The position numbers were made by a program, and so were the translations under genes. The notes beneath the pieces were generated by a model. The model saw nothing but the letters and a program-made list of their open reading frames with translations, was not told the DNA's origin and ran no database searches. 9,115 bases of DNA from Actinomycetes bacterium (GTDB lineage: Bacteria > Actinomycetota > Acidimicrobiia > Acidimicrobiales > RAAP-2). Below, piece after piece: positions 1 to 5,571 of the stretch. The stretch is from assembly GCA_021849435.1 (NCBI GenBank), contig JAJZSX010000076.1:1-9115 (forward strand). Direction: 5' to 3'. Every line of letters starts with the position of its first letter. Position 1 is the stretch's first letter.

Positions 1-1
1 G

Positions 2-463
2 ACCTACGCGTCAGCGCCAGCGTTGCTTCGCCGCTACGGCGTGGTGAGCCTCTTCGCGGGGCTGGGCCTGCTCGTGAGCGTCCTCGCGCACTGGCCGGGC
101 ACCGCGCACCCCTCGCCCACGTGGTTCGCCCTCGCGGCCTCGGACCTCGCAATCGGACTGCTCACACTGGGCAGCGTCCTTTACGCGCTGGGTGCCCGCG
201 CGCTACTGGGTCGCTGGACACCCGCGGCGGTCCTACCGGGGGTGAACGTCCTCTACGTGTCGGGCCTGCTCGGCGAGGCGCTCGAGGGGCACTGGCCGAC
301 GCGGCGCGTCGCCGCCGAGGCCATCATCCTCACCATGTTCATCGCCGAGGCCCACGCGCAGGCCTGGCTGGCCGTGGCGCCGGTCCTCGTGGGACTGACC
401 CACCTAGGCGCCCTGGGCGCGCTGGACTCGACGCCCTCGGGCTCGACGCTCGCCGAGTCTTAG
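2..463 (+). CDS. Integral membrane protein of unknown function, 5' end outside window
   Basis: The reading frame is open to the left edge of the window, so this is probably the C-terminal part of a longer protein; a TTG at 23 is the only obvious in-window start and lacks a clear Shine-Dalgarno sequence. About 153 residues are visible. They are dominated by hydrophobic stretches (roughly residues 5-22, 36-58, 67-87 and 97-130 counted from the TTG), separated by short Arg-containing loops, so a multi-spanning membrane protein is likely. The last 15 residues are polar (Ser/Thr-rich). I recognise no family motif and assign no function. It ends 40 nt before the next gene on the same strand and may be co-transcribed with it. 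GC content and third-position bias match the neighbours. The membrane nature is well supported; the start and role are not. Confidence 0.6.
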   Translation, partial: TYASAPALLRRYGVVSLFAGLGLLVSVLAHWPGTAHPSPTWFALAASDLAIGLLTLGSVLYALGARALLGRWTPAAVLPGVNVLYVSGLLGEALEGHWPTRRVAAEAIILTMFIAEAHAQAWLAVAPVLVGLTHLGALGALDSTPSGSTLAES

Positions 464-490
464 AATGATCTTCGGGCGAAGTGCGCCCAC

Positions 491-497
491 AAAGGAG
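491..497 (+). promoter_or_regulatory. Shine-Dalgarno site that decides the start of the heme-binding barrel gene
   Basis: AAAGGAG lies six bases before the ATG at 504. The frame also contains an ATG at 465, 13 codons upstream, but that one has no ribosome binding site and would add residues with no family resemblance. The ATG at 504 is therefore preferred. Confidence 0.75.
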
Positions 498-503
498 ATC
501 AGC

Positions 504-1070
504 ATGGCCTTCGAGGAGTGGGGACCGCTCGCCGGACTCATCGGCACCTGGGAATCTGGCTACGACGGCCTCGACATTTCCTATCAAAACATCAAGGGCA
601 AGGTCGACGAGACGCCCTACCGTGAGAAGACCACCTTCAAGAACTTCGGTCCGGTTGATAACGGCGAACAGTGCCTCTACGGACTCGACTACCGCACCGC
701 GATCTACCGCGAGGGCGAGGACCTGCCCTTTCACACCGAGATCGGCTACTGGATGTGGGACGCCGCCGAGAAGCAGGTGATGCGCTGCTTCATCATCCCG
801 CGCGCCCAGACCCTGATCGCTGGCGGCACCGTCGAGCCGGACGCGACGTCGTTTCGCCTCGAGTCAGTGCTCGGTTCGAACATCTACGGGATCCTCTCGA
901 ACCCGCACTTGGACCGCATCGCCCACACCACCCGCTTCGACGTGACGATCACGGTCGACGGCGACACCTTCTCCTATGACGAGACCACGGTCATCGAGCA
1001 CAAGAAGTCCCCGACCGTCGTGATGCACACGGACCGCAACACCCTGAAGCGAGTCAGCTGGGAGGCCTAG
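504..1070 (+). CDS. Heme-binding beta-barrel (FABP / nitrobindin-like, THAP4 heme-binding domain) protein
   Basis: This 188-residue soluble protein has the layout of the nitrobindin/THAP4 heme-binding beta-barrel family: an N-terminal G-x-W near residues 14-16 (GTWESGYDG), the barrel segment PFHTEIGYWMWD at about 76-86, and a C-terminal strand with HTDRNTLKRV at about 175-184. In characterised nitrobindins a C-terminal His is the heme iron ligand; H175 is the natural candidate here, by analogy only. Family members bind ferric heme and interact with NO or peroxynitrite, but many bacterial members are simply named FABP family proteins and their substrates are unknown. The G-x-W motif is not the full GxWxGxG seen in mycobacterial members. 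No signal peptide, so probably cytoplasmic. The start is set by AAAGGAG at 491-497. An acyl-CoA dehydrogenase starts 4 nt after its stop, pointing to co-expression and perhaps a lipid- or redox-linked role (inference). Confidence 0.82.
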   Translation: MAFEEWGPLAGLIGTWESGYDGLDISYQNIKGKVDETPYREKTTFKNFGPVDNGEQCLYGLDYRTAIYREGEDLPFHTEIGYWMWDAAEKQVMRCFIIPRAQTLIAGGTVEPDATSFRLESVLGSNIYGILSNPHLDRIAHTTRFDVTITVDGDTFSYDETTVIEHKKSPTVVMHTDRNTLKRVSWEA

Positions 1071-1074
1071 CGCC

Positions 1075-2283
1075 GTGTACGAGTGGTCGCCGGAGCAGCG
1101 TGCGATCGCCGAGGCGCTGCGCCGCTTCGTCGACGAGGAGATCCGCCCGCGCCTCGACGCCCTCGAGCACAATGGAGAGCCGCCCTACGAGGTGCTACGC
1201 CTGCTCTATCGCACCTTCGGCATCCGCGAAATGGCCCTAGAGGCCTTCGAGCGGTCCCTCGCACGCAAGGTCGACAACGTCGAGGTCCGCGAGTGCCCCT
1301 CGGACCCCTCGGCCTCGCTGCTGTCGACCATCGAGCTGTGCCGGGTGAGTCCGGGACTGGTCACGTCGCTCGGGGTCTCGGTGGGCCTGGCTGCGGGCAC
1401 CATCGCCAAGCTCGGCACGCCCGCCCAGATGGAGCGCTGGGGCCGCGATCTGGTCACCCTCGACAAGATCGGCGCCTGGGCGCTGACCGAGCCCGACTCG
1501 GGTTCGGATGCCCTGGGCGGCATGCGCACCAGTGCGCGGCGCGTCGAGGGCGGCTACGTCCTCAACGGCCAGAAGACCTGGATCACGAACGGCCCCTACG
1601 CCGACACCATCGTCCTCTACGCCAAGCTCGACGACGGCTCGGGCCTCGACGTGCGCCGGCGCCCCGTCCTGACCTTCGTGCTCGACGCCGGCATGGACGG
1701 GCTCGAGCAGCGTCCGCCCATGCGCAAGATGGGCCAGCACGCCTCGCCCACCGGCGACGTCTTCTTGAGCGACGTGCGCATCACCGCCGACCGACTGCTC
1801 GGCGAGAGCGAGACGCCGCGCGGCGGCGGGCGCGCCAGCGCCAAGGACAACTTCGTCACGGAGCGCGCCGGGGTGGCGGCAATGGCGCTCGGCATCATCG
1901 AAGAGTGCCTGCGCCTCAGCGTGGACTACGCGAAGTCGCGCACGCTCTGGTCCCGTCCAATCGCCGACTTCCAGCTCGTCCAGCTCAAGCTGGCCCAGAT
2001 GGAGGTCGCTCGCGTGAACGTCGGCAACCTCGTCTTCGCCCACGTCGAGCGCACTCTGGCCGGTGCGACGCCCACCCTCGCCGAAGCCTCGGCGATGAAA
2101 CTCTACGCGGCCCAGGCCGCCTGCCAGGTCGCCGACGACGCCATCCAGGTCTTCGGGGGCAACGGCTACGTGACCGACTACCGCGTCGAGCAGCTCAGTC
2201 GCGACGCGCGGGTGCTACGCATCTACGCGGGCACCGACGAGATGCAGGTCGTAGCCATCGCCAAGGACTTGCTGGCTCGCTAA
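1075..2283 (+). CDS. Acyl-CoA dehydrogenase (FAD flavoprotein)
   Basis: This 402-residue protein has the full acyl-CoA dehydrogenase layout: an N-terminal helical domain (1-125), a middle beta domain with the signature WALTEPDSGSDA (135-146) and GQKTWITNG (165-173), and a C-terminal helical domain with VFGGNGYVTDYRVEQLSRDARV (359-380). These enzymes catalyse FAD-dependent alpha,beta-dehydrogenation of acyl-CoA thioesters and usually pass electrons to ETF. The MCAD-type catalytic Glu is replaced by Ala (IYAGTDE, A385). A Glu occurs at E263 in TERAGVAA, the place used by isovaleryl-CoA and long-chain dehydrogenases. This points to branched or bulky acyl substrates, but the exact substrate cannot be read. 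A loop of about 15 residues rich in Gly/Arg/Ser (245-258) precedes the C-terminal domain. The GTG start follows GGGAGG at 1060-1065, inside the end of the upstream gene. The stop codon overlaps that of the convergent gene. Confidence 0.93.
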   Translation: MYEWSPEQRAIAEALRRFVDEEIRPRLDALEHNGEPPYEVLRLLYRTFGIREMALEAFERSLARKVDNVEVRECPSDPSASLLSTIELCRVSPGLVTSLGVSVGLAAGTIAKLGTPAQMERWGRDLVTLDKIGAWALTEPDSGSDALGGMRTSARRVEGGYVLNGQKTWITNGPYADTIVLYAKLDDGSGLDVRRRPVLTFVLDAGMDGLEQRPPMRKMGQHASPTGDVFLSDVRITADRLLGESETPRGGGRASAKDNFVTERAGVAAMALGIIEECLRLSVDYAKSRTLWSRPIADFQLVQLKLAQMEVARVNVGNLVFAHVERTLAGATPTLAEASAMKLYAAQAACQVADDAIQVFGGNGYVTDYRVEQLSRDARVLRIYAGTDEMQVVAIAKDLLAR

Positions 2284-2768
2284 CCGACGTAGCGACGGTA
2301 GCCGGCGATCCAGTTGGTCGCGAACACCCGCTGGGCCGTCACCAGGGGCACCGCGCCCGCGCACACCAGCGCGTGCAGCCGGTTCTCGAGAGCGTCCTTC
2401 TTCGCCGCTCCCCAGACGATGTAGCGCGGCTCGGGCCAGAGGTTCTTCATCGAGGTCGGACTGCCTCCCACCTCGAGGGGGATTAGGTGGTCCTCCTCGT
2501 AGTGCGAGGCGCGGGTGTCGCCGTGCAGGTTGTAGCCACTGTCGAGCTGAGAGAACTTGAGCCGCTCGGTGTAGGACTCGGAGGGGCGAACCGAGGAGGA
2601 GTAGCCCGGCACGCAGATGGTCGAGTGAATCGTCGTCTGGCGCACCGAGGGATTCGTCGCCCCCGGGGTGAGACGCGAGTTGGGAAGGCCCGGGTTGCGC
2701 GCGGCGCCGGCCGGTAGGGCGAGCACAATTAGAGCCAGCGCCGCCACGAGCACGACGCGCGTTCTCAT
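2280..2768 (-). CDS. Small secreted protein with HNH-like motif
   Basis: The protein has 162 residues. Residues 1-23 form a classic signal peptide: RTR, a run of V/L/A, then LPAGAA, with likely cleavage near residue 22-24. The mature part contains ICVPGYSSSVRPSESYT (51-67), YEEDHLIPLEVGG (90-102) and MKNLWPEP (107-114). The DH pair (93-94) followed by N109 in an NLW motif resembles the HNH/beta-beta-alpha-metal nuclease core, and similar bacterial proteins are often annotated as HNH endonucleases; I know of no demonstrated activity. C52 and C136 could form a disulfide after export. The ATG at 2768 overlaps the upstream stop as ATGA, and GAGG at 2777-2780 lies 8 nt before it, so translational coupling is likely. 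Much longer same-frame extensions to about 3260 are antisense shadow. Its TAG overlaps the stop of the convergent acyl-CoA dehydrogenase gene. Family recognition is good, function only suggestive. Confidence 0.82.
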   Translation of the reverse strand: MRTRVVLVAALALIVLALPAGAARNPGLPNSRLTPGATNPSVRQTTIHSTICVPGYSSSVRPSESYTERLKFSQLDSGYNLHGDTRASHYEEDHLIPLEVGGSPTSMKNLWPEPRYIVWGAAKKDALENRLHALVCAGAVPLVTAQRVFATNWIAGYRRYVG

Positions 2769-3562
2769 CGGCCGATCCTCGCAGCCAGACGCTCGGCGAT
2801 GTCGCCCCAGCCCTTGTATTCGCGCGTAGACAGCGGTGCGCTGTGCAGAGCGCGCAACAGGTTCTCGGTGAACTCCTCGTCTCCGAGCAGGCTCGAGAGT
2901 GCGCTGACGTAGGTGCGGATCGTGAAGACGACGGCCCGGCTGCGTGCGAGGCGGCGGATCGTCTGGCGCTCGACGCGAAAGAACCAACCCTCGGGATCGG
3001 CGGCTCCGGGCACGCGCGCCCCGGGCTGGAAGAGGTCGGCGCTGTCGAGCAGCGTCCAGTTCAGGCGCCAGAACGACCTGTCGGGCTCGAGCCGGTCGAA
3101 GACCTTGCGCGTCGGCGCGGCCAGGGACGCGTCGTAACCCGGCACCGGCGAATGAATCGCGTCGAGTGACGTGCCGATCTTCTCCGCCAGGCTCCATCGC
3201 GAGGGAAAGCACACGCAGGCCGCGACCAGGCGCCACTCGTCGTGGCGCTCCAGCACGCACAGATCCTCTTGGACCAGTCGGCTCGCCGCGATGAGGGGGT
3301 GCTCACACTCGTCCGCCTCGAGCGCGACGCCAGGGTGATAGCGGCGCAGCGACGCCGTGACCTCCTCGAAGAGCTCTGTGCAGGCTTCCTCGCCCTCGCC
3401 CGTGAGTGCGAGGACCGTCGAACGCTCGTGGGCGAGCAGCTCGGACTTTCGAGCCAGCTCGGCGTCGCGGTTCGCGTCGACCTCGAGCCAGTTCTCGGGG
3501 GCGAGGGGCCGCAGCCCCATGGCCAGGCGCCAGCCGCGGGCGTCAATGGCCGACGTGGTCAA
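2765..3562 (-). CDS. DUF3445 protein, related to heme-dependent oxidative N-demethylase alpha subunit
   Basis: Counted from the proposed TTG, the protein has 265 residues. Recognisable DUF3445 hallmarks are WRLAMGLRPLAPENWLEVD (11-29), CFPSRWSLAEKIG (118-130), IHSPVPGY (136-143), FWRLNWTLLD (164-173) and RVERQTIRRLARSRAVVFTIRTYV (196-219). The family includes the heme-binding alpha subunit of a heme-dependent oxidative N-demethylase of dimethylamine, a PAS-like fold; most members are uncharacterised, and no beta or gamma subunit (flavin/ferredoxin reductase) gene is visible here. No signal peptide or membrane helix. Start choice: TTG at 3562 forms a TTGA overlap with the stop of the small gene upstream. 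An in-frame GTG at 3580 and an ATG at 3520 are alternatives, the latter cutting into the conserved MGLRPL motif; none has a strong ribosome binding site. The stop overlaps the next gene as ATGA. Confidence 0.85.
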   Translation of the reverse strand: MTTSAIDARGWRLAMGLRPLAPENWLEVDANRDAELARKSELLAHERSTVLALTGEGEEACTELFEEVTASLRRYHPGVALEADECEHPLIAASRLVQEDLCVLERHDEWRLVAACVCFPSRWSLAEKIGTSLDAIHSPVPGYDASLAAPTRKVFDRLEPDRSFWRLNWTLLDSADLFQPGARVPGAADPEGWFFRVERQTIRRLARSRAVVFTIRTYVSALSSLLGDEEFTENLLRALHSAPLSTREYKGWGDIAERLAARIGR

Positions 3563-3693
3563 CGGTGTCGGCGCAGCCACCAGAACACGCTCAACAACGT
3601 GAGGGGGATGACGATCACGACGGCGCGCGCGATGGGCAGGGCCACCCCGCGGTGCACGTTCGTCGAGAGGGTGGTCAACGCGGCGAGGTCCAC
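3559..3693 (-). CDS. Putative 44-residue single-pass membrane protein
   Basis: A GTG at 3693 opens a 45-codon frame starting 9 nt after the stop of the DUF1003 gene and ending in a TGA that overlaps the proposed TTG start of the DUF3445 gene (TTGA). The product has a short polar N-terminus (1-16), one strongly hydrophobic segment at about 17-40 (VALPIARAVVIVIPLTLLSVFWWL) and a basic RRHR tail, which suggests one helix with the basic end inside. The exact fit between two genes and the membrane-helix composition support a real gene. Against it are the short length, the GTG start and a poor ribosome binding site (GGCGGG). No family recognised. It could instead be the 5' leader of the DUF3445 gene. 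Confidence 0.55.
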   Translation of the reverse strand: MDLAALTTLSTNVHRGVALPIARAVVIVIPLTLLSVFWWLRRHR

Positions 3694-3702
3694 CCCGCCA
3701 CG

Positions 3703-4179
3703 CTACGCCGTCGGAGCCGGGGGTGCGGAGCGAATCGCGGCCAGGTGCGCCAAGATGTCCGAGATCACCTGGTCCTGGGCGAGGAGGTGCTTTTGGATCT
3801 CCTCGGACTCTTTCAGGACGGCCTCGGCGTCCTTGTAGGTGTCCTCGGCGCGCTTGTCGGCGGTCGCGGCCTGGATGTTCTGACCCACGATGATGATGGG
3901 CAGGAGAACCAGCTGCAGGAAGCTCGACGAGAGCCACACCACGACGAAGTAGACCCCCTGGTGGATTGCCGAGGGCAGAGCGAAGAGCGCGAGGATCGTG
4001 AAAAGATACGCGGCCCACATCGTGCCCACGATCAAGGTGATCTTCAGCCCGAAGCGCGAGTTGAAGCGCACGAAGACGTTGGGGTGGTCGAGCCGGCGCA
4101 CGTCGGTGGACTTGACGGGCTCGCCCTTAGCCAGCTCGCCCACGCGCGGGTGACGGTGGTATTCGTAGATAGGAGACAT
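3703..4179 (-). CDS. DUF1003 family membrane protein
   Basis: The protein has 158 residues. It matches the DUF1003 pattern: VRFNSRFGLKITLIVGTMWAAYLF (37-60), WLSSSFLQLVLLPIIIVGQNIQAA (82-105), then DKRAEDTYKDAEAVLKE (108-124). Two membrane helices are likely at about 46-68 and 74-98, joined by a very short loop, with soluble N- and C-terminal parts on the same side. Residues 105-150 are charged and heptad-like, probably a coiled coil, ending in a Pro/Ala tail. The family is widespread in bacteria and has no firm biochemical function. The ATG at 4179 has only a weak upstream GAGAA; an 8-bp hairpin lies at 4193-4212 just before it. It follows sqdB by 40 nt and precedes the 44-residue membrane protein by 9 nt, heading a compact four-gene run. 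Confidence 0.88.
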   Translation of the reverse strand: MSPIYEYHRHPRVGELAKGEPVKSTDVRRLDHPNVFVRFNSRFGLKITLIVGTMWAAYLFTILALFALPSAIHQGVYFVVVWLSSSFLQLVLLPIIIVGQNIQAATADKRAEDTYKDAEAVLKESEEIQKHLLAQDQVISDILAHLAAIRSAPPAPTA

Positions 4180-4192
4180 AGGCCGATTCTCA

Positions 4193-4212
4193 CACGGCGC
4201 GGGCGCGCCGTG
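4193..4212 (-). other. Perfect 8-bp GC-rich hairpin between sqdB and the DUF1003 gene
   Basis: CACGGCGC and GCGCCGTG form an uninterrupted 8-bp stem around a 4-nt loop. On the minus strand it begins 7 nt after the sqdB stop and ends 13 nt before the DUF1003 ATG. No U-tract follows, so it is not a canonical intrinsic terminator; partial termination, mRNA stabilisation or control of ribosome access are all possible. Confidence 0.5.
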
Positions 4213-4219
4213 GGGATGG

Positions 4220-5416
4220 CTAGCCCTTCATCAGGTCGGGCGACGTCTCCATGCCGGCGCGCCAGGTCGAGCGCGCAATGATCTTGGTGGTGTCGGCACG
4301 GTCGCGGTACTTCTCGGCCACGTCGCGCACCTCCTCGAGAAGCCCTTCGGAGAGGTACGTGGGGTTGAGCCCGAGGGCCATGAACCGGTCGCGGCTCACG
4401 TTGAGTTCGTTCTCGGCCGCCTCGCGGCGCGGATTCGGCAGGTTCGCGATCTCGACGCCCGTGAGACCCGCGATCAGCTCGGCCAGGTCGCGCACGCGGT
4501 AGGTCTCGGTCACCTGGTTGAAGACCATCGGCTTTTCCCCTCGCGTCGGCGGGTTCTCCAACGCGATCTGAATGCAGCGCACGGTGTCGCGAATGTGAAT
4601 GAAGGCGCGGGTCTGGCCGCCGGTGCCGTGCACGGTGAGCGGGTGTCCGATGGCCGCCTGCATCAAGAAGCGGTTGAGAACGGTGCCGTAGTCGCCGTCG
4701 TAGTCGAAGCGGTTGATGAGTCGCTCGTCGAGAGCCGTCTGGGGGGTCTGGGTGCCCCAGACGATGCCCTGGTGCAGGTCGGTGATGCGGATCTGATCGT
4801 TGGCCGCGTAGAAGGTGAAGAGCAGCTGGTCCAGCGTCTTGGTGAGGTGGTAGACGGATCCGGGATTCGCCGGGTGCAGGATCTCGCGCTCGATGTCGCC
4901 GTCGGGCGTGGGGACCTTCACCGTGAGGTATCCCTCGGGGATCGGCGCCGAGCCCGACCAGCCATATCCGTAGACGCCCATCGTGCCCAAGTGCACGAGC
5001 GCGATGTCGAGTCCCGAGGCCACGATGGCGGCGAGCACGTTGTGGGTGCCGCGCACGTTGTTGTCGACCGTGTAGCGCTTGGCCGCGTTCGAGCGCATGG
5101 AGTACGGCGCGCTACGCTGCTCGCCGAAGTGCACGATGGCGTCGGGGCGCAGGTCACGCAGCAGGTTCTCGAACCGGTCGTACTCGGTGGCGAGGTTCAG
5201 GTTGACGAAGCCGATTTCCTGGCCCGACAGCTCCTTCCAGACGCGGATCCGCTCTCCGATCGGACGGATTGGGGTCAGGGAGTCCACCTCGAGCTCGAGG
5301 TCGATCGCCCGGCGGCTCAGGTTGTCGATGATGGTGACGTCGTGTCCCACGTCAGCCAGATGCAACGATGTCGGCCAACCGCAGAAGCCGTCTCCCCCGA
5401 GTACGAGAACCTTCAC
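4220..5416 (-). CDS. sqdB: UDP-sulfoquinovose synthase (SQD1/SqdB)
   Basis: This 398-residue short-chain dehydrogenase/reductase-type protein is close in length and motif order to plant SQD1 and bacterial SqdB, which make UDP-sulfoquinovose from UDP-glucose and sulfite, the head-group donor for sulfolipid (SQDG). It has the Rossmann NAD motif GGDGFCGWP (7-15), SLTPI (46-50), VHFGEQRSAPYS (95-106), LGTMG (143-147), YHLTK (189-193), TDLHQGIVWG (212-221), NRFDYD (235-240), GHPLTVHGTGGQTRAFIHIRDT (257-278) and PNPRREA (327-333). The expected catalytic Thr145, Tyr189 and Lys193 are present. Where plant SQD1 has Glu in GTMGEYG, this has Val148, followed by a short insertion (YGWSGSAP). The GTG at 5416 is chosen because AAGGAG (5422-5427) sits 5 nt upstream and the Rossmann strand begins at once; a longer frame reaches 5491 without support. 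No SQDG synthase (SqdX/SQD2) gene is in the window. Confidence 0.95.
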   Translation of the reverse strand: MKVLVLGGDGFCGWPTSLHLADVGHDVTIIDNLSRRAIDLELEVDSLTPIRPIGERIRVWKELSGQEIGFVNLNLATEYDRFENLLRDLRPDAIVHFGEQRSAPYSMRSNAAKRYTVDNNVRGTHNVLAAIVASGLDIALVHLGTMGVYGYGWSGSAPIPEGYLTVKVPTPDGDIEREILHPANPGSVYHLTKTLDQLLFTFYAANDQIRITDLHQGIVWGTQTPQTALDERLINRFDYDGDYGTVLNRFLMQAAIGHPLTVHGTGGQTRAFIHIRDTVRCIQIALENPPTRGEKPMVFNQVTETYRVRDLAELIAGLTGVEIANLPNPRREAAENELNVSRDRFMALGLNPTYLSEGLLEEVRDVAEKYRDRADTTKIIARSTWRAGMETSPDLMKG

Positions 5417-5421
5417 ATTTA

Positions 5422-5450
5422 CTCCTTCGTGACTGGCCCGGGGACGGGCC
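5422..5450 (-). promoter_or_regulatory. sqdB ribosome binding site with adjacent leader hairpin
   Basis: AAGGAG (5422-5427) lies 5 nt before the sqdB GTG. Seven nt further upstream is a perfect 6-bp stem, GGCCCG / CGGGCC with a 4-nt loop (5435-5450). The ribosome binding site is certain enough to fix the start; a regulatory role for the hairpin is only a possibility. Confidence 0.6.
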
Positions 5451-5481
5451 CACCGACTAACCGCGCAATCGGTCGGAAGCA

Positions 5482-5487
5482 ACCCTA
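5482..5487 (-). promoter_or_regulatory. Candidate -10 element for sqdB
   Basis: On the minus strand TAGGGT occurs 66 nt before the sqdB start, matching the loose TANNNT pattern of actinobacterial sigma-70 promoters. The hexamer 17 nt upstream (GCGGGC) does not resemble a -35 box. An own promoter for sqdB is plausible because a terminator-like hairpin precedes it, but this site is weakly supported. Confidence 0.2.
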
Positions 5488-5542
5488 CCAAAGGCGATGT
5501 GTGCGCCCGCCTGGCGCGCGGGGACGTCGACCCGACCCTCGT

Positions 5543-5562
5543 GGGGCGCGCTTTTCGGCCCC
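5543..5562 (-). terminator. Terminator-like hairpin after the GGDEF-EAL gene
   Basis: On the minus strand GGGGCCG and CGCGCCCC pair as a 7-bp stem with one bulged base around AAAAG, starting 9 nt after the stop of the diguanylate cyclase/phosphodiesterase gene. No U-tract follows. Such tail-less hairpins may act as terminators in high-GC actinobacteria, so the call is tentative. Confidence 0.4.
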
Positions 5563-5571
5563 CTGCTCGAC

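Noticed and set aside
465..503. Alternative ATG start at 465 for the heme-binding barrel gene
   Set aside because: It has no ribosome binding site and adds non-family residues; the ATG at 504 has AAAGGAG at ideal spacing.
1083..2486. 467-codon open frame on the + strand overlapping the acyl-CoA dehydrogenase
   Set aside because: It is the shifted frame of a clear gene, Arg/Ala/Pro-rich with no family motif, as expected from GC-rich codon bias.
2769..3260. N-terminal extension of the HNH-like frame up to 3260
   Set aside because: It overlaps the DUF3445 gene in another frame, is Arg-rich, and would bury a perfect signal peptide; the ATG at 2768 has a ribosome binding site.
3563..4018. N-terminal extension of the DUF3445 frame up to 4018
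   Set aside because: It overlaps the DUF1003 gene in another frame and is Pro/Gly/Arg-rich without motif; DUF3445 homologues begin near the MGLRPL motif.
4746..4762. 7-bp inverted repeat GTCTGGG/CCCAGAC
   Set aside because: It is inside the conserved VWGTQT coding motif of sqdB, so codon constraint and chance suffice.
5286..5301. 16-bp perfect palindrome ACCTCGAGCTCGAGGT
   Set aside because: It lies inside sqdB and is explained by alternating CTC and GAG codons for Leu-Glu-Leu-Glu; no sign of a regulatory site.
5417..5491. 25-codon upstream extension of sqdB
   Set aside because: It lies upstream of a good ribosome binding site and precedes the Rossmann strand with unrelated sequence.
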